64,000 bases of DNA. Source: Amorphophallus konjac. Lineage: Eukaryota; Streptophyta; Magnoliopsida; Alismatales; Araceae. How positions within the stretch are numbered: the first letter of the stretch is position 1; every line of letters begins with the position of its first letter. Location of the stretch: positions 143,410,732-143,474,731 of the forward strand of contig CM040117.1 of assembly GCA_022559845.1 (NCBI GenBank), in the 5' to 3' direction. Under the pieces are notes generated by a model that saw only the letters and a list, made by a program, of their open reading frames with translations, did not search any database and was not told the DNA's origin. The translations under genes and the position numbers were made by a program. This document shows positions 46,131 through 57,616 of this stretch, in pieces.

Positions 46131-47411
46131 TGTTGGAACCCTAGTTTTGATAATGACTTTCTATGAATCATGTTTAGATTAAAGTGCTTAGAATTCTTTG
46201 ACTCTATTTGTTTTGTGTGGTTCACTTGCTACATGTTATCTCATAAAAGAAATCATAGTCATTGCATGTGTTGTCGTGCTAGAGATCTAGCTCGGTGCTA
46301 GTCTAGCTTAGTTCTGCATTTCACGTGTAAGTGCTTGCCTCGGTGCAAGTCTATGTTCACACACAAACATTGTCGTTCCGTTTTCATCTTGGTGCATTAC
46401 TTGTCTCATACACATAAGGGGTCAGTGTATTTCAATGCAGCATGCGCATTTAGGCTCGTGCATTCTTTGTCTTTGCATCTCACCTTTCAAGGTCGGTGCA
46501 AGTCTTTAAGTCCGTGCAATACTCGCACAGTACGCACTATTTAGTCTAAGTCATATAGTGTTGGTGCTTTCTTCTCCACCATCTCGGTGCAAGTTCTATC
46601 TTGCATTTTCTTTTGTCCGTATACTCTTCTCCATCATCTCGGTGCAACTCATGTCTGGACCGCAAATCCAACTCGGTGCATCTACTGTGTTACACAATTT
46701 TTTTTAAGAGTCAGTGCACTGTTCGCCCTAGACATCTCTAGAGTCATTGCATATCTTTGGTTCTTTTTTTCTTTGACTCGGTGCATAGTCTTCTTCTTGT
46801 ACCTCTAGGATTCATGTCCGTGCACATCAGCTACACGGGTGGTCACTAAGATTTGTAAGTCAATATGGTGTCATGCATATTTGTAAGTCAATACATTTCC
46901 CACGTCTGGTTTTATCAACTCAGTGCATGCTATGTTTACTCTCTCATTACCCCGGTGCAAACTGTGCTAAGTGCTTGACTAAGTGCCTTACGTTTTCTGA
47001 CAGAGTTTCTCTCTGAGGAGGGGCACGTGATCCAAGGCAGATCGACCTCTGAAAGAGTGCCACGTAGAAGGCTACAACGCATAGATGGTGACACGTGGCT
47101 GAGAGCCTTCTGGAAGCCGTTTGGGCGGGAGTTCACCCTCCACACGCCCAGGGTGTGAGCACGGGATTCAGTAACAGAAGATATATATATATATATATAA
47201 ATCCTTTCTGAAGTCCAGAGAAGAAGAGGGTGTGTGAATGAACAATTAAGAGAGAACTGAGAGAATACGAGGTTGCAGAGAGAAGGTAAAAAGATTAGCA
47301 GCGAGCCCAATCCTGAAAAGAAGAAGAAATTAAGAGAGAGCTTGTGGGAGAAGAAAAAGAGGTAGAGAAGGAGGGAGATCGTGAAAAGAATATCTGGAAG
47401 TCTGCCTACTG
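46131..47411 (+). repeat. 3' LTR of element B, first part
   Basis: Starts TGTTGGAACCCTAG and follows the 5' LTR closely as far as the insertion of element C. It lacks the 19-bp stretch with one extra GTCGGTGCA present in the 5' LTR, and its TA microsatellite is about 19 bp instead of about 57 bp. It resumes at 57026. Confidence 0.93.
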
Positions 47412-50276
47412 TGTTGGGTTCTGTGTGTCCCCTCGTTGTCTTTGACAATGGTTTTGATGATTCTAATATATTGTGTGTTTTATGCTTAATGGCATTTCGA
47501 TGACAAACAACTCAAACAAACTAACACGATGATCTTTTACTTTGCAGGATTGGAATCAAATGATGAATATCATTTTGGGAGTCAAATGGCTGATGGACAA
47601 GCTTCTTGCTATCCACAACTGATTTCTGTTTTACATGCCTCTCATGGATATTGATGTATTTGGTTTGAATAAGTTTCATGCATAGCAAATACAATGGTCT
47701 TTGAGTGAAAGACATTCTTATGGCGCTTCATAGATAGCATATTGCATTTGATAATTGGATGAGGAAATCATGTTCCTAAGTAGATTTTTCACATGTGTTT
47801 CATATGACTTTACCATGGTTCAAACATGTATACTCCTCTTGAGAATGAGTTAAGTTCAAACTGGGTTTGATTATGCTTAGATTGGAAATGATTCATTGCT
47901 TATTCTCTTAATTGAGTCAAGTTGCTTTTGAGGAGTTAATATTTTCAAAGTTCTTTATGCATGTCTTGAGGAGGTGTTAAAGATGAAAATGTGTTCAAAG
48001 CATTTATGTGCCTCATGCTTATGCTGTCATTTTCATATTTCATGTCATTTGGGTTTTGGTCGCAAAACTAGCTCATTATACTAATGCATGACTCAAATAT
48101 TTTGATCTCGATCTAACCATGTGTTTATTCATTGTTTCAGGTTAAAATATCATGGTTGATCATCATGGGACTTTGGTAACATCTAAACATTTATTTTCCC
48201 ATGTTTTAACTGAGGTTTTTGAAGTGGCTTCTAGATGAACATGCTTTCTCTAAATCTTGTGTAAACAAGTTCGTTTGATGCATGCATTTGTTGAAAACAT
48301 GTATGATTTGTTGCTTCAAGCTTTGGCAAAAGATTTGGATTGATTTCATGGAGATATCTTTTTGTTTGATTTGAACTACCTTTATAACTCATGTTGACTC
48401 ATGCGTGGTGTGCATGAGTTTTTACATATTGACTCATGCGTGTTGTGCATGAGTTTTTGGAGCCTTCAGGTGGATCATATTCATAGTGTTTTGATTGGGG
48501 TCAAAATCCCCTTTTCATGCACTGGACTTATATTGACTGCACTTCAAGTGGGAAGTTTACTCTCATTGTAAAAATGGTGTGTTTAATGCTCACATTTGTT
48601 GAACGAGATCTAAAAATGCTAACATCTTGTTTTCAATGCATATTCATTTATTTTACATGTTGAATGAGGAGGAATGATTGTTGGTTGGACACAAATTGAT
48701 TTCATTCGGGTTTAGAATGAATTCTCTTGCAAATTCATCATGATGTTTTAGTTACATGCAAACTAGTTTATTTAACTTGCTTTTGATCATTTAATTTCAT
48801 GTTGAATGGTTGAATTCATTGGGTTGCATGTTTAGAACTTTATATGACCTTTTGGAATCACTTTTTGATGTTTGGAGTTGATTGGGTCGACCCCCCACAC
48901 TGGATGGGTCGTCCCTTGGGCAGAACAGGGCACTTTCAGCACTCTGGCTGAAAGTGGGTCGACCCCCCTGTGACAAAACCTGCCAGACAGCATTCTGTCT
49001 GGCAGGTGGGTCGACCCCCCTCCAAAGTGGGTCGACCCCCCCCTGTTCGCAGCACCGTGCGGGATTTCCGTAAGTCACCGTAACCCGACCAAATCACATC
49101 CAAATGGGCTGCAAATTTACACACTTGCCCTTGGGTTAGTAATGAACATATTAGGGTGGTTTTGCTAGGGTTTTGCAAGGGTATTGTGGTCTTTTGCACA
49201 ACTCATCCCTCTTGTATATATAACATACGAATTTGGAGTTTTAACAATCTCCTTTGGCTAACCTTGTTCTATTTGTTGTAGGAGAGAAAGAAGAGAGCTC
49301 AAGGAAGCTTCAACGCTAGATTCGATCTACATCCCTCGACATTTGGAGCTCGTGGAAGAAGAAGAAAAGGAGCAGATCATCAAGGGGATCAAGAGGACAC
49401 TCTCAACGTTGGAATCCGGCTACCCTCCGACTTGGGGCTTAGAGAAGATCTTCTTAAACCTCTCTCTACTCATGGGGATTCATTGTTGCATCTTGTTTGC
49501 ATCCATTTGAGTCATCTATCTTTGATTTACAAGGGTTTCTATCCTTTTAGCTGAGCATAGATAAATAGTTTGGGTGTTCATTGTATATTCTTTCATTTTA
49601 TCAAACTCGGAAAGTCATAGTGTGTGGGCGGAGCTGCGTCTCTGTGTGCTGGGCATTATTGTGGGAAAGTTTCCCTGTGGATTGTTGTGTGTTGACGGAG
49701 CTGCGACTCCGTGTGGTTTTCAGTGTCCGGGGTGAGTTCCCCGATTTTGTGTGTGGGTGTGTGTGCTGTAGTGGCAGCTTGTTGGGGGATTTTGCCTGTG
49801 TGTGGATATTGCTGCGGAAGCAGCGTGTGTGTGTGTGGTTGGGGTTTGTCCCCGTGTTGCTACGAAAGTAGCGTGTAGTGAAGCCTCACCCGGTTGGGTG
49901 AGGGGTGGACGTAGGGAGCCCTTGTGGTCCCGAACCACCTAAAAATCTCCGTGTCCTTTGTGATTGCCTGTGTGTTTGTCCCTTTCTTCTATCTCGCTTC
50001 ACAGGTTAGTTTAATAGATTTTTACTCACTACACCACTGCACACTGCTACTTCTGTTATTCGTACTAGGCATAATTTTCTCTAACATTTGCATTGTTATT
50101 ACGAGTGAGATCGGAAAGATTGAGAGAACCTGTTAAATCTCATATGTGTTTAGGCTAATCAAGTAGTTGATATTTAATTCCACTGTGTTCAGTAAAGAGA
50201 ATTTTTTAAATCCGCCATCAAGGTCAAGGGGACAATTCAACCCCCCTTCTTATCCGCCATCCAGTCTGGGCCAACA
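47412..50276 (+). repeat. 5' LTR of element C
   Basis: 2,865 bp. Contains GGGTCGACCCCCC motifs (48885-49045), a TATA-like TATATATAA (49215), a short tandem duplication of the ACTCATGCG...TGCATGAGT segment (48394-48460), the hairpin CCTCACCCGGTTGGGTGAGG (49884) followed by GGTGGACGTAGGG, and CGAACCACCTAAAAA. No gene inside. Confidence 0.95.
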
Positions 50277-50278
50277 AT

Positions 50279-50291
50279 TGGTATCAGAGCC
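50279..50291 (+). promoter_or_regulatory. Primer-binding site of element C
   Basis: TGGTATCAGAGCC, two bases after the LTR end, is complementary to the initiator tRNA-Met 3' end, the usual primer of SIRE/copia elements. Confidence 0.92.
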
Positions 50292-50345
50292 CAGTCTCTG
50301 ATTTTTATTCAGCGGACCTCACGGTCTAGGAGAAAAGATCTCTTT

Positions 50346-52121
50346 ATGATGGCTAGTCTAAATTCAGTTCCTGTCTTTGATGGTTTTGATTTTACATCAT
50401 GGCTTGGAAAATTATGTGTTTGGATTTCTGGGATTGATCCGAAACTCATAAAATTAATCTCTCATGGTCCACATGTCTTACCCAAAAATGAACTAAGGTG
50501 GACTGATGAACATAGGAAAATGAACTCTGATAATCTTTTTGTTTTGAATTCTCTTAAAGCTGCAATTGACTCTAACAAATTTCCGTTTGTTCTTGATTGT
50601 AGCTCGATCAAAGAAATCATGGATCAACTGATCAAGCTTCATGAAGGAGGGCTAGAAGATGCTTGCATGATGGCAAATAGTGAAGATGATCATTCAGGTT
50701 TAGAATCCAAGGAGGTATCTTCTGACTCAAATTCTGATGATGAATTAAGTTTTGAAGAATTAATGGATGCCTATGATGAGTTGCTTGAAAGACATAAAAC
50801 AATAAAATCTGAAAATAGAAAATTGAGAAAGAAAATGGAAAACATTCATGTTAATGATCTTATTTGTGAAAAATGCATTGAATTTGAAAAATCAATTGAA
50901 TCTCACATGCTTGTTGAAAAAGAACTCAAAGAATTGATTGTAAATCTGAAATCTGAAAATAAATCTTTACAAGATAAAATTTTAGAATTTCAACTCATTG
51001 AGAAAGATAATGAGAAGCTGAAAATATTAAACAACTCTTTGTCTGAAAAAGTGCTTCTTTTGGAAAAAGGAAAAGCTACCTTGAATGCTGACAACTCTGA
51101 AAAGTTGAAAGAACTTAGAAAGGAAATAGAAAATTTCAAGAATTTGAATGACAAATTTGAAAACAATGAAACCATTGGTAGAATGGTTGGTGAAAATGCG
51201 AATTTTCAAATGAATGAACTTGAACACACTTATATGAACAAAAATTCATTTGAAAAATTCCAAAATAAAAATAGTGCTTTGTTGATTCAAATTTCATTAC
51301 TTGAGAGTAGATTGAAAAATCTTGAAAAAGGAAAAAGTGTAGTTGTTGCTGATGACTTTGAAAATGCTCATGCTATGGAACAAGACATTGAAAGTCATAA
51401 AACTATCAATGTCATTTTGAATGAAAAAGTCACCTCATGTGAAAAAGAGATTGCTGATCTTGAAATGCACATTTTAACATTGGAAGAAGAGATCAAAAAT
51501 TTGAATGAATCCATGTTGTTGTGTGATAAGCAAAATGAAAAACAGAAAAAGGATGTTGATTGTTCTTGTATGCATGCAGAACCCTCATATAATAAACACA
51601 ATCATGCTTCAAGAAAAAGAAGAAATATTTCATGCTATTATTGTGGACAATATGGACATGACATGTATGATTGTTCCTTGATGGAATTTGATGATAATGA
51701 AGCATTGAAGTCACAATTGAAAATTGTTGATAAGCCTAACAATCTTGATAAATCAATGAAGAAAACCTTCAATGCTCATTGCTATTACTGTGGATTGCAT
51801 GGACATGTTTTTGAAAATTGCTTCATTAAGAAAAATGATGATGAATGGTCTCTCAGAAAGAATTTTTCCTGTCATTACTGTGGTCAAAATAGACATGTGA
51901 TGAATGATTGTCATGTAATGAAAAATGATGACAATTGGTTTTTGAAAGGAAAATCTTCCAATTGCTATTATTGTGGTAAGAATGGTCATTCAATGGATGA
52001 TTGTTCCACCATGAGAAATGATGATGATTGGTTTGCTAGGAGATACAAGAATCCATCTGTTCATGTTAGGACTAACCCCTCGGGACCCAAGATGGTTTGG
52101 GTACCCAAACATCCAACTTGA
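50346..52121 (+). CDS. Gag protein of element C, intact 591-codon frame
   Basis: Encodes a Gag-like structural protein, presumably particle-forming in the cytoplasm. The N-terminus is a copia gag capsid start (VPVFDGFDFTSWLGKLCVW, FVLNSLKAAID, IKEIMDQLIKLHEGG). It jumps after about residue 105 to an acidic Ser/Asp/Glu stretch, then to a long Lys/Glu/Asn-rich coiled coil (about 140-410). Four zinc knuckles of the CX2CX4HX4C type follow at residues about 430 (CYYCGQYGHDMYDC), 479, 509 and 540. It ends GPKMVWVPKHPT, the segment that in autonomous SIRE elements links gag to protease; here a stop follows. The middle of the capsid domain found in complete Gag is absent. The ATG at 50346 or the adjacent one at 50349 is the start. 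There is no stop or frameshift, unlike the gag of element B. Confidence 0.9.
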   Translation: MMASLNSVPVFDGFDFTSWLGKLCVWISGIDPKLIKLISHGPHVLPKNELRWTDEHRKMNSDNLFVLNSLKAAIDSNKFPFVLDCSSIKEIMDQLIKLHEGGLEDACMMANSEDDHSGLESKEVSSDSNSDDELSFEELMDAYDELLERHKTIKSENRKLRKKMENIHVNDLICEKCIEFEKSIESHMLVEKELKELIVNLKSENKSLQDKILEFQLIEKDNEKLKILNNSLSEKVLLLEKGKATLNADNSEKLKELRKEIENFKNLNDKFENNETIGRMVGENANFQMNELEHTYMNKNSFEKFQNKNSALLIQISLLESRLKNLEKGKSVVVADDFENAHAMEQDIESHKTINVILNEKVTSCEKEIADLEMHILTLEEEIKNLNESMLLCDKQNEKQKKDVDCSCMHAEPSYNKHNHASRKRRNISCYYCGQYGHDMYDCSLMEFDDNEALKSQLKIVDKPNNLDKSMKKTFNAHCYYCGLHGHVFENCFIKKNDDEWSLRKNFSCHYCGQNRHVMNDCHVMKNDDNWFLKGKSSNCYYCGKNGHSMDDCSTMRNDDDWFARRYKNPSVHVRTNPSGPKMVWVPKHPT

Positions 52122-54118
52122 GAATCTATTTTACAGGGGTACCTTGAGGTCGAAAAAATTAATAAACATTGGGATCTCAAGGTGAGGAAGAAAATGATTT
52201 GTTTTGAAATTTTTGTCTCACATGGTTCTCTTTGAAAAAATCTGAAAAAGGTAAAATTTATGTTTCGAGAAAAAATGCTTCCAACTTAGTTCACTGGTTA
52301 TGGTATCTTTTGGAAATCTTGAGAATTTTTGAGTTCCATGTCAGAATGACTTGATCACTTCTGTTTTCACTCCATGTGAATAAATTCTGTCTTCAAATGC
52401 TTTACTCTTCTCATAAATTATTTTCACACTTATAATCAACTCTTGTAAATAAAATTTGGTTTGAATGCTTCTCATTGTGCATAGAGTTTTCAAACTCTTA
52501 CTTACTTTTTGTAAATAATCACTCACTTGTGCATACATAGATCACATGCTTAAGTTGCATAAAACATGCTGCACATATCATATACATCCTCACTTGCATA
52601 CATTTGCACTTGCTTGCATACATTTGCATATTCCTCATATTGTGTGCTTGATTGCTATGATTTTTCGGTATATAAAATAGTGTTTGTGGAAGGTTGGATT
52701 ATGTCTAGCAGGAAGCTTTCACTATGCGTGATGGTGGTCTTCGAACCTATGTTCCCCGCCGCGTACCGAAAATCACATGGTTTGAATAGTTTGCTATATC
52801 CTTGCTTGAATGCATGTATATAATTTTAGAACACAATTCCTTGCAAATCTTCTAAGACCTCACCTCCTTGCTATACAAAATGCAGTGATTTTGATCATGT
52901 GTGAATTGTGACATATACAAAGGAGGATGATTCATTTCAACTGTGCATACATTTAGGGGAAGTCATAACTGTGTATAGGTAAATTCATTTTCTACATCCA
53001 AAGCAATTACCCATACATTATTCCAAAATGATGCATATGACTTTGATTGATAAGGATTTCAGAAATTCTTTTTAACACTTCATGGGAAATAAATTTCTAC
53101 ATGAAAATTGAGAGAATCGTGAGGAAAAAGCTGCCTACCCCGCATGCTTAAATAAGTGGTATGTCTAACTGAGTAGCCGGGAATCCCCACTGAAATAAAT
53201 GAGAAAACTCGCGTCGAAAGGTGAAACAAAATCCACATTTTGTGATGAATCCTAGTAAGCCGAGAAACCCCATTGAGACACATGAGGTGACTCGCGCCGA
53301 ACAGTGAAATCCAATAAAAGAAAAACAAAAAGGGGTTGAGCGAAGCTACCAATAGTCGAGGATCAAAATGGAAGTGTAGGAAGGAAAGAACCCTCTAGTG
53401 TTTTCTAGAAACTCTGCAAATATCCATATAAACTTGAAGTTCATTGCTCATTTACATAAATTTCAATTGGGTATTTTTGTGATGATTGTATATCTTGAAT
53501 TTGTTCTTATCATGGCTTATGTAGTACCTTGCATATATGAATGCACTACCTTTTTTGATTATGGTTCATATCTCACATTTTGATTTTGAATGAACTGTTC
53601 TTTTGCTATCCCCTTACCCCATTAAGGGGGAGCTATAGTACTGTATGTGTGCTTAACTCCAATGCATGCTTGCTTGTTTGCTTGCTTGCATACTTCATTT
53701 CACATTTAAGTTTGCATAGATGCATCTTTAGGTTACATAATTCCATTGTCTGTTGACCTTTGTTCTTAACAATTGGGGGAGTATAATGTGCTTTTTGGCA
53801 CTTTACACTGTGTGCATAGCTAGGTTTCATTTTTCCATAAAGGTTAGTTAAATCACACACTTGTGAATAATTAGTGTTACATATAATGAAAAATTCAAAA
53901 AATTGACCATTTTGCATTGAATTCACATACCTGTTGATTGTATGTCAAATTCCAAACCTTTGTGTGGTTCATAGTTCATACTCTTCCCTTCATGGGAAGT
54001 TAATTGCTGGGTTCGTGTGCTCATTTTTTTAATTCATATTTACCCTTGAGTCCCCCATTTTTTTGCTAATGACAAAGGGGGAGAGAACTTTAAATGGTCA
54101 CAATATATTGTCATCATC
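52122..54118 (+). other. 3' noncoding region of element C
   Basis: Two kb without a supported gene. Contains GAGTAGCCGGGAATCCCC (53171) and a near-repeat of that block with ACTCGCGTCGAAAGGTGAAA / ACTCGCGCCGAACAGTGAAA (53212 and 53292). Polypurine-like AAGGGGGAG tracts lie near 53622, 53775 and 54075 before the functional tract. Confidence 0.7.
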
Positions 54119-54130
54119 AAAAAGGGGGAG
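54119..54130 (+). promoter_or_regulatory. Polypurine tract of element C
   Basis: AAAAAGGGGGAG two bases before the LTR start at 54133. Confidence 0.88.
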
Positions 54131-54132
54131 AT

Positions 54133-57020
54133 TGTTGGGTTCTGTGTGTCCCCTCGTTGTCTTTGACAATGGTTTTGATGATTCTAATATATTGTGTGTT
54201 TTATGCTTAATGGCATTTCGATGACAAACAACTCAAACAAACTAACACGATGATCTTTTGCTTTGCAGGATTGGAATCAAATGATGAATATCATTTTGGG
54301 AGTCAAATGGCTGATGGACAAGCTTCTTGCTATCCACAACTGATTTCTGTTTTACATGCCTCTCATGGATATTGATGTATTTGGTTTTGAATAAGTTTCA
54401 TGCATAGCAAATACAATGGTCTTTGAGTGAAAGACATTCTTATGGTGCTTGATAGATAGCATATTGCATTTGATAATTGGATGAGGAAATCATGTTCCTA
54501 AGTAGATTTTTCACATGTGTTTCATATGACTTTACCATGGTTCAAACATGTATACTCCTCTTGAGAATGAGTTAAGTTCAAACTGGGTTTGATTATGCTT
54601 AGATTGGAAATGATTCATTGCTTATTCTCTTAATTGAGTCAAGTTTCTTTTGAGGAGTTAATGTTTTCAAAGTTCTTTATGCATGTCTTGAGGAGGTGTT
54701 AAAGATGAAAATATGTTCAAAGCATTTATGTGCCTCATGCTTATGCTGTCATTTTCATATTTCATGTCATTTGGGTTTTGGTCGTAAAACTAGCTCATTA
54801 TACTAATGCATGACTCAAATATTTTGATCTCGATCTAACCATGTGTTTATTCATTGTTTCAGGTTAAAATATCATGGTTGATCATCATGGGACTTTGGTA
54901 ACATCTAAACATTTATTTTCCCATGTTTTAACTGAGGTTTTTGAAGTGGCTTCTAGATGAACATGCTTTCTCTAAATTTTGTGTAAACAAGTTCGTTTAA
55001 TGCATGCATTTGTTGAAAACATGTATGATTTGTTGCTTCAAGCTTTGACAAAAGATTTGGATTGATTTCATGGAGATATCTTTTTGTTTGATTTGAACTA
55101 CCTTTATAACTCATGTTGACTCATGCATGTTGTGCATGAGTTTTTACATATTGACTCATGCGTGTTGTGCATGAGTTTTTGGAGCCTTCAGGTGGATCAT
55201 ATTCATAGTGTTTTGATTGGGGTCAAAATCCCCTTTTCATGCACTGGACTTATATTGACTGCACTTCAAGTGGGAAGTTTGCTCTCATTGTAAAAATGGT
55301 GTGTTTAATGCTCACATTTGTTGAACGAGATCTAAAAATACTATCATCTTGTTTTCAATGCATATTCATTTATTTTACATGTTGAATGAGGAGGAATGAT
55401 TGTTGGTTGGACACAAATTGATTTCATTCGGGTTTAGAATGAATTCTCTTGCAAATTCATCATGATGTTTTAGTTACATGCAAACTAGTTTATTTAACTT
55501 GCTTTTGATCATTTAATTTCATGTTGAATGGTTGAATTCATTGGGTTGCATGTTTAGAACTTTATATGACCTTTTGGAATCACTTTTTGATGTTTGGAGT
55601 TGATTGGGTCGACCCCCCACACTGGATGGGTCGTCCCCTGGGCAGAACAGGGCACTTTCAGCACTCTGGCTGAAAGTGGGTTGACCCCCCTTCAGAAGTG
55701 GGTCGACCCCCCTGTGACAAAACCTGCCAGATAACATTATGTCTGGCAGGTGGGTCGACCCCCCTCCAAAGTGGGTCGAGCCCCCCCTGTTCGCAGCACC
55801 GTGCGGGATTTCCGTAAGTCACCGTAACCCGACCAAATCACATCCAAATGGGCTGAAAATTTACACACTTGCCCTTGTGTTAGTAATGAACATATTAGAG
55901 TGGTTTTGCTAGGGTTTTGCAAGGGTATTGTGGTCTTTTGCACAACTCATCCCTCTTGTATATATAACATACGAATTTGGGGTTTTAACAATCTCCTTTG
56001 GCTAACCTTGTTCTATTTGTTGTAGGAGAGAAAGAAGAGAGCTCAAGGAAGCTTCAACCCTAGATTCGATCTACACCCCTCGACATTTGGAGCTCATGGA
56101 AGTAGAAGAAAAGAAGTGGATCATCAAGGGGATCAAGAGGACACTCTCAACGTTGGAATCCGGCTACCCTCCGACTTGGGGCTTAGAGAAGATCTTCTTA
56201 AACCTCTCTCTACTCATGGGGATTCATTGTTGCATCTTGTTTGCATCCATTTGAGTCATCTATCTTTGATTTACAAGGGTTTCTATCCTTTTAGCTGAGC
56301 ATAGATAAATAGTTTGGGTGTTCATTGTATATTCTTTCATTTTATCAAACTTGGAAAGTCATAGTGTGTGGGCGGAGCTGCATCTCCGTGTGCTGGGCAT
56401 TATTGTGGGAAAGTTTCCCTGTGGATTGTTGTGTGTTGACGGAGCTGCGACTCCGTGTGGTTTTCAGTGTTCGGGGCGAGTTCCCCAATTTTGTGTGTGG
56501 GTGTGTGTGCTGTAGTGGCAGCTTGTTGGGGGATTTTCCCCGTGTGTGGATATTGCTGCGGAAGCAGCGTGTGTGTGTGTGGTTGGGGTTCGTCCCCGTG
56601 TTGCTACGAAAGTAGCGTGTAGTGAAGCCTCACCCGGTTGGGTGAGGGGTGGACGTAGGGAGCCCTTGTGGTCCCGAACCACCTAAAAATCTCCGTGTCC
56701 TTTGTGATTGCCTGTGTGTTTGTCCCTTTCTTCTATCTCGCTTCACAGGTTAGTTTAATAGATTTTTACTCACTACACCACTGCACACTGCTACTTCTGT
56801 TATTCGTACTAGGCATAATTTTCTCTAACATTTGCATTGTTATTACGAGTGAGATCGGAAAGATTGAGAGAACCTGTTAAATCTCATATGTGTTTAGGCT
56901 AATCAAGTAGTTGATATTTAATTCCACTATGTTCAGTAAAGAGAATTTGTTAAATCCGCCATCAAGGTCAAGCGGACAATTCAACCCCCCTTCTTGTCCG
57001 CCTTCCAGTCTGGGCCAACA
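54133..57020 (+). repeat. 3' LTR of element C
   Basis: 2,888 bp, near-identical to 47412-50276. The main length difference is an extra 22 bp at about 55681-55702 that adds one more GGGT(T/C)GACCCCCC motif. TATA-like TATATATAA is at 55959. Confidence 0.95.
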
Positions 57021-57025
57021 CACTG

Positions 57026-57611
57026 GTACTTGGATCAAATCCAGACCAGTCTGCTCCTGCATGAGCCATTTCATCGGATTTCATTGTCAGCCTTCAGTAA
57101 CTATTTTCTATCGTTTTCTTTTCTATATCTTACTCATCTGTTCAAGCTGTGTGGCAGCAGAGGTCAAGCTGTAATCCTCAGCAGTCAGAGGAAGGATCCT
57201 CTGGATAGCAAGTTGTGTTGCTCAGCAGTTTGTATGCAAGCTGTGAGGCTCAACGGACGCAAGCTGTGTTGCGCAGCGTTTTTAAGCTGTAAGGCAGCAG
57301 GAAGCCTCACTCAGATTTGAGTGAGGGATGGACGTAGGTCTGCAGGCAGCAGACTGAACCATCTAAAGTCTCCTTGTGCTCTGTGTGGCTTGCTTGTCTT
57401 TTATGAATCGATAGATGCATGACTAGGCTCGAGTAGTTTAGCTTGGCTTTAAAAATTTACTGGTGCACATCAGTTATTCGAGTCTTGATCTAATTTAATC
57501 AGCCCTTTGCATTTGGATAAATTGGCTTTCAGTTGGTCAAAGTTTTTATTGATAGAGGGATTCATTCACCCCCCCTTTGAATCCTACACGCACCATTCCT
57601 AGATCCCATCA
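57026..57611 (+). repeat. 3' LTR of element B, second part
   Basis: Continues the B LTR after element C, matching 37170-37754 of the 5' LTR, and ends AGATCCCATCA followed by the ATTAT target duplication. Confidence 0.92.
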
Positions 57612-57616
57612 ATTAT

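Larger units (their letters stand above)
47412..57020 (+). mobile_element. Complete gag-only LTR retrotransposon C (TR-GAG-like, SIRE family)
   Basis: A 9.6-kb element with LTRs 47412-50276 and 54133-57020, both starting TGTTGGGTTCTGTGTG and ending GGGCCAACA. It is flanked by TACTG on the left and CACTG on the right, a 5-bp duplication with one change. The 3.86-kb inside holds a perfect primer site, one open gag gene, a noncoding region and a polypurine tract, and no pol. The LTRs look about 98-99% identical by eye, so insertion was recent compared with element B. It must rely on enzymes from another element. Confidence 0.93.
35833..57611 (+). mobile_element. SIRE-type non-autonomous LTR retrotransposon B (contains nested D and C)
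   Basis: Flanked by the perfect 5-bp repeat ATTAT (35828-35832 and 57612-57616). Parts: 5' LTR 35833-37754, decayed primer site at 37755, gag in two halves around solo LTR D, a 1.7-kb spacer, an env-like gene, polypurine tract 46117-46129, and a 3' LTR split by element C (46131-47411 and 57026-57611). Without the nested C the element is about 12.2 kb. No protease, integrase, reverse transcriptase or RNase H sequence is present between gag and the env-like gene. Stops and a frameshift in both genes show it is old. Confidence 0.92.

Noticed and set aside
48797..49199. Minus-strand frames in LTR C
   Set aside because: They overlap the GGGTCGACCCCC cluster and are duplicated in the other LTR; no protein evidence.
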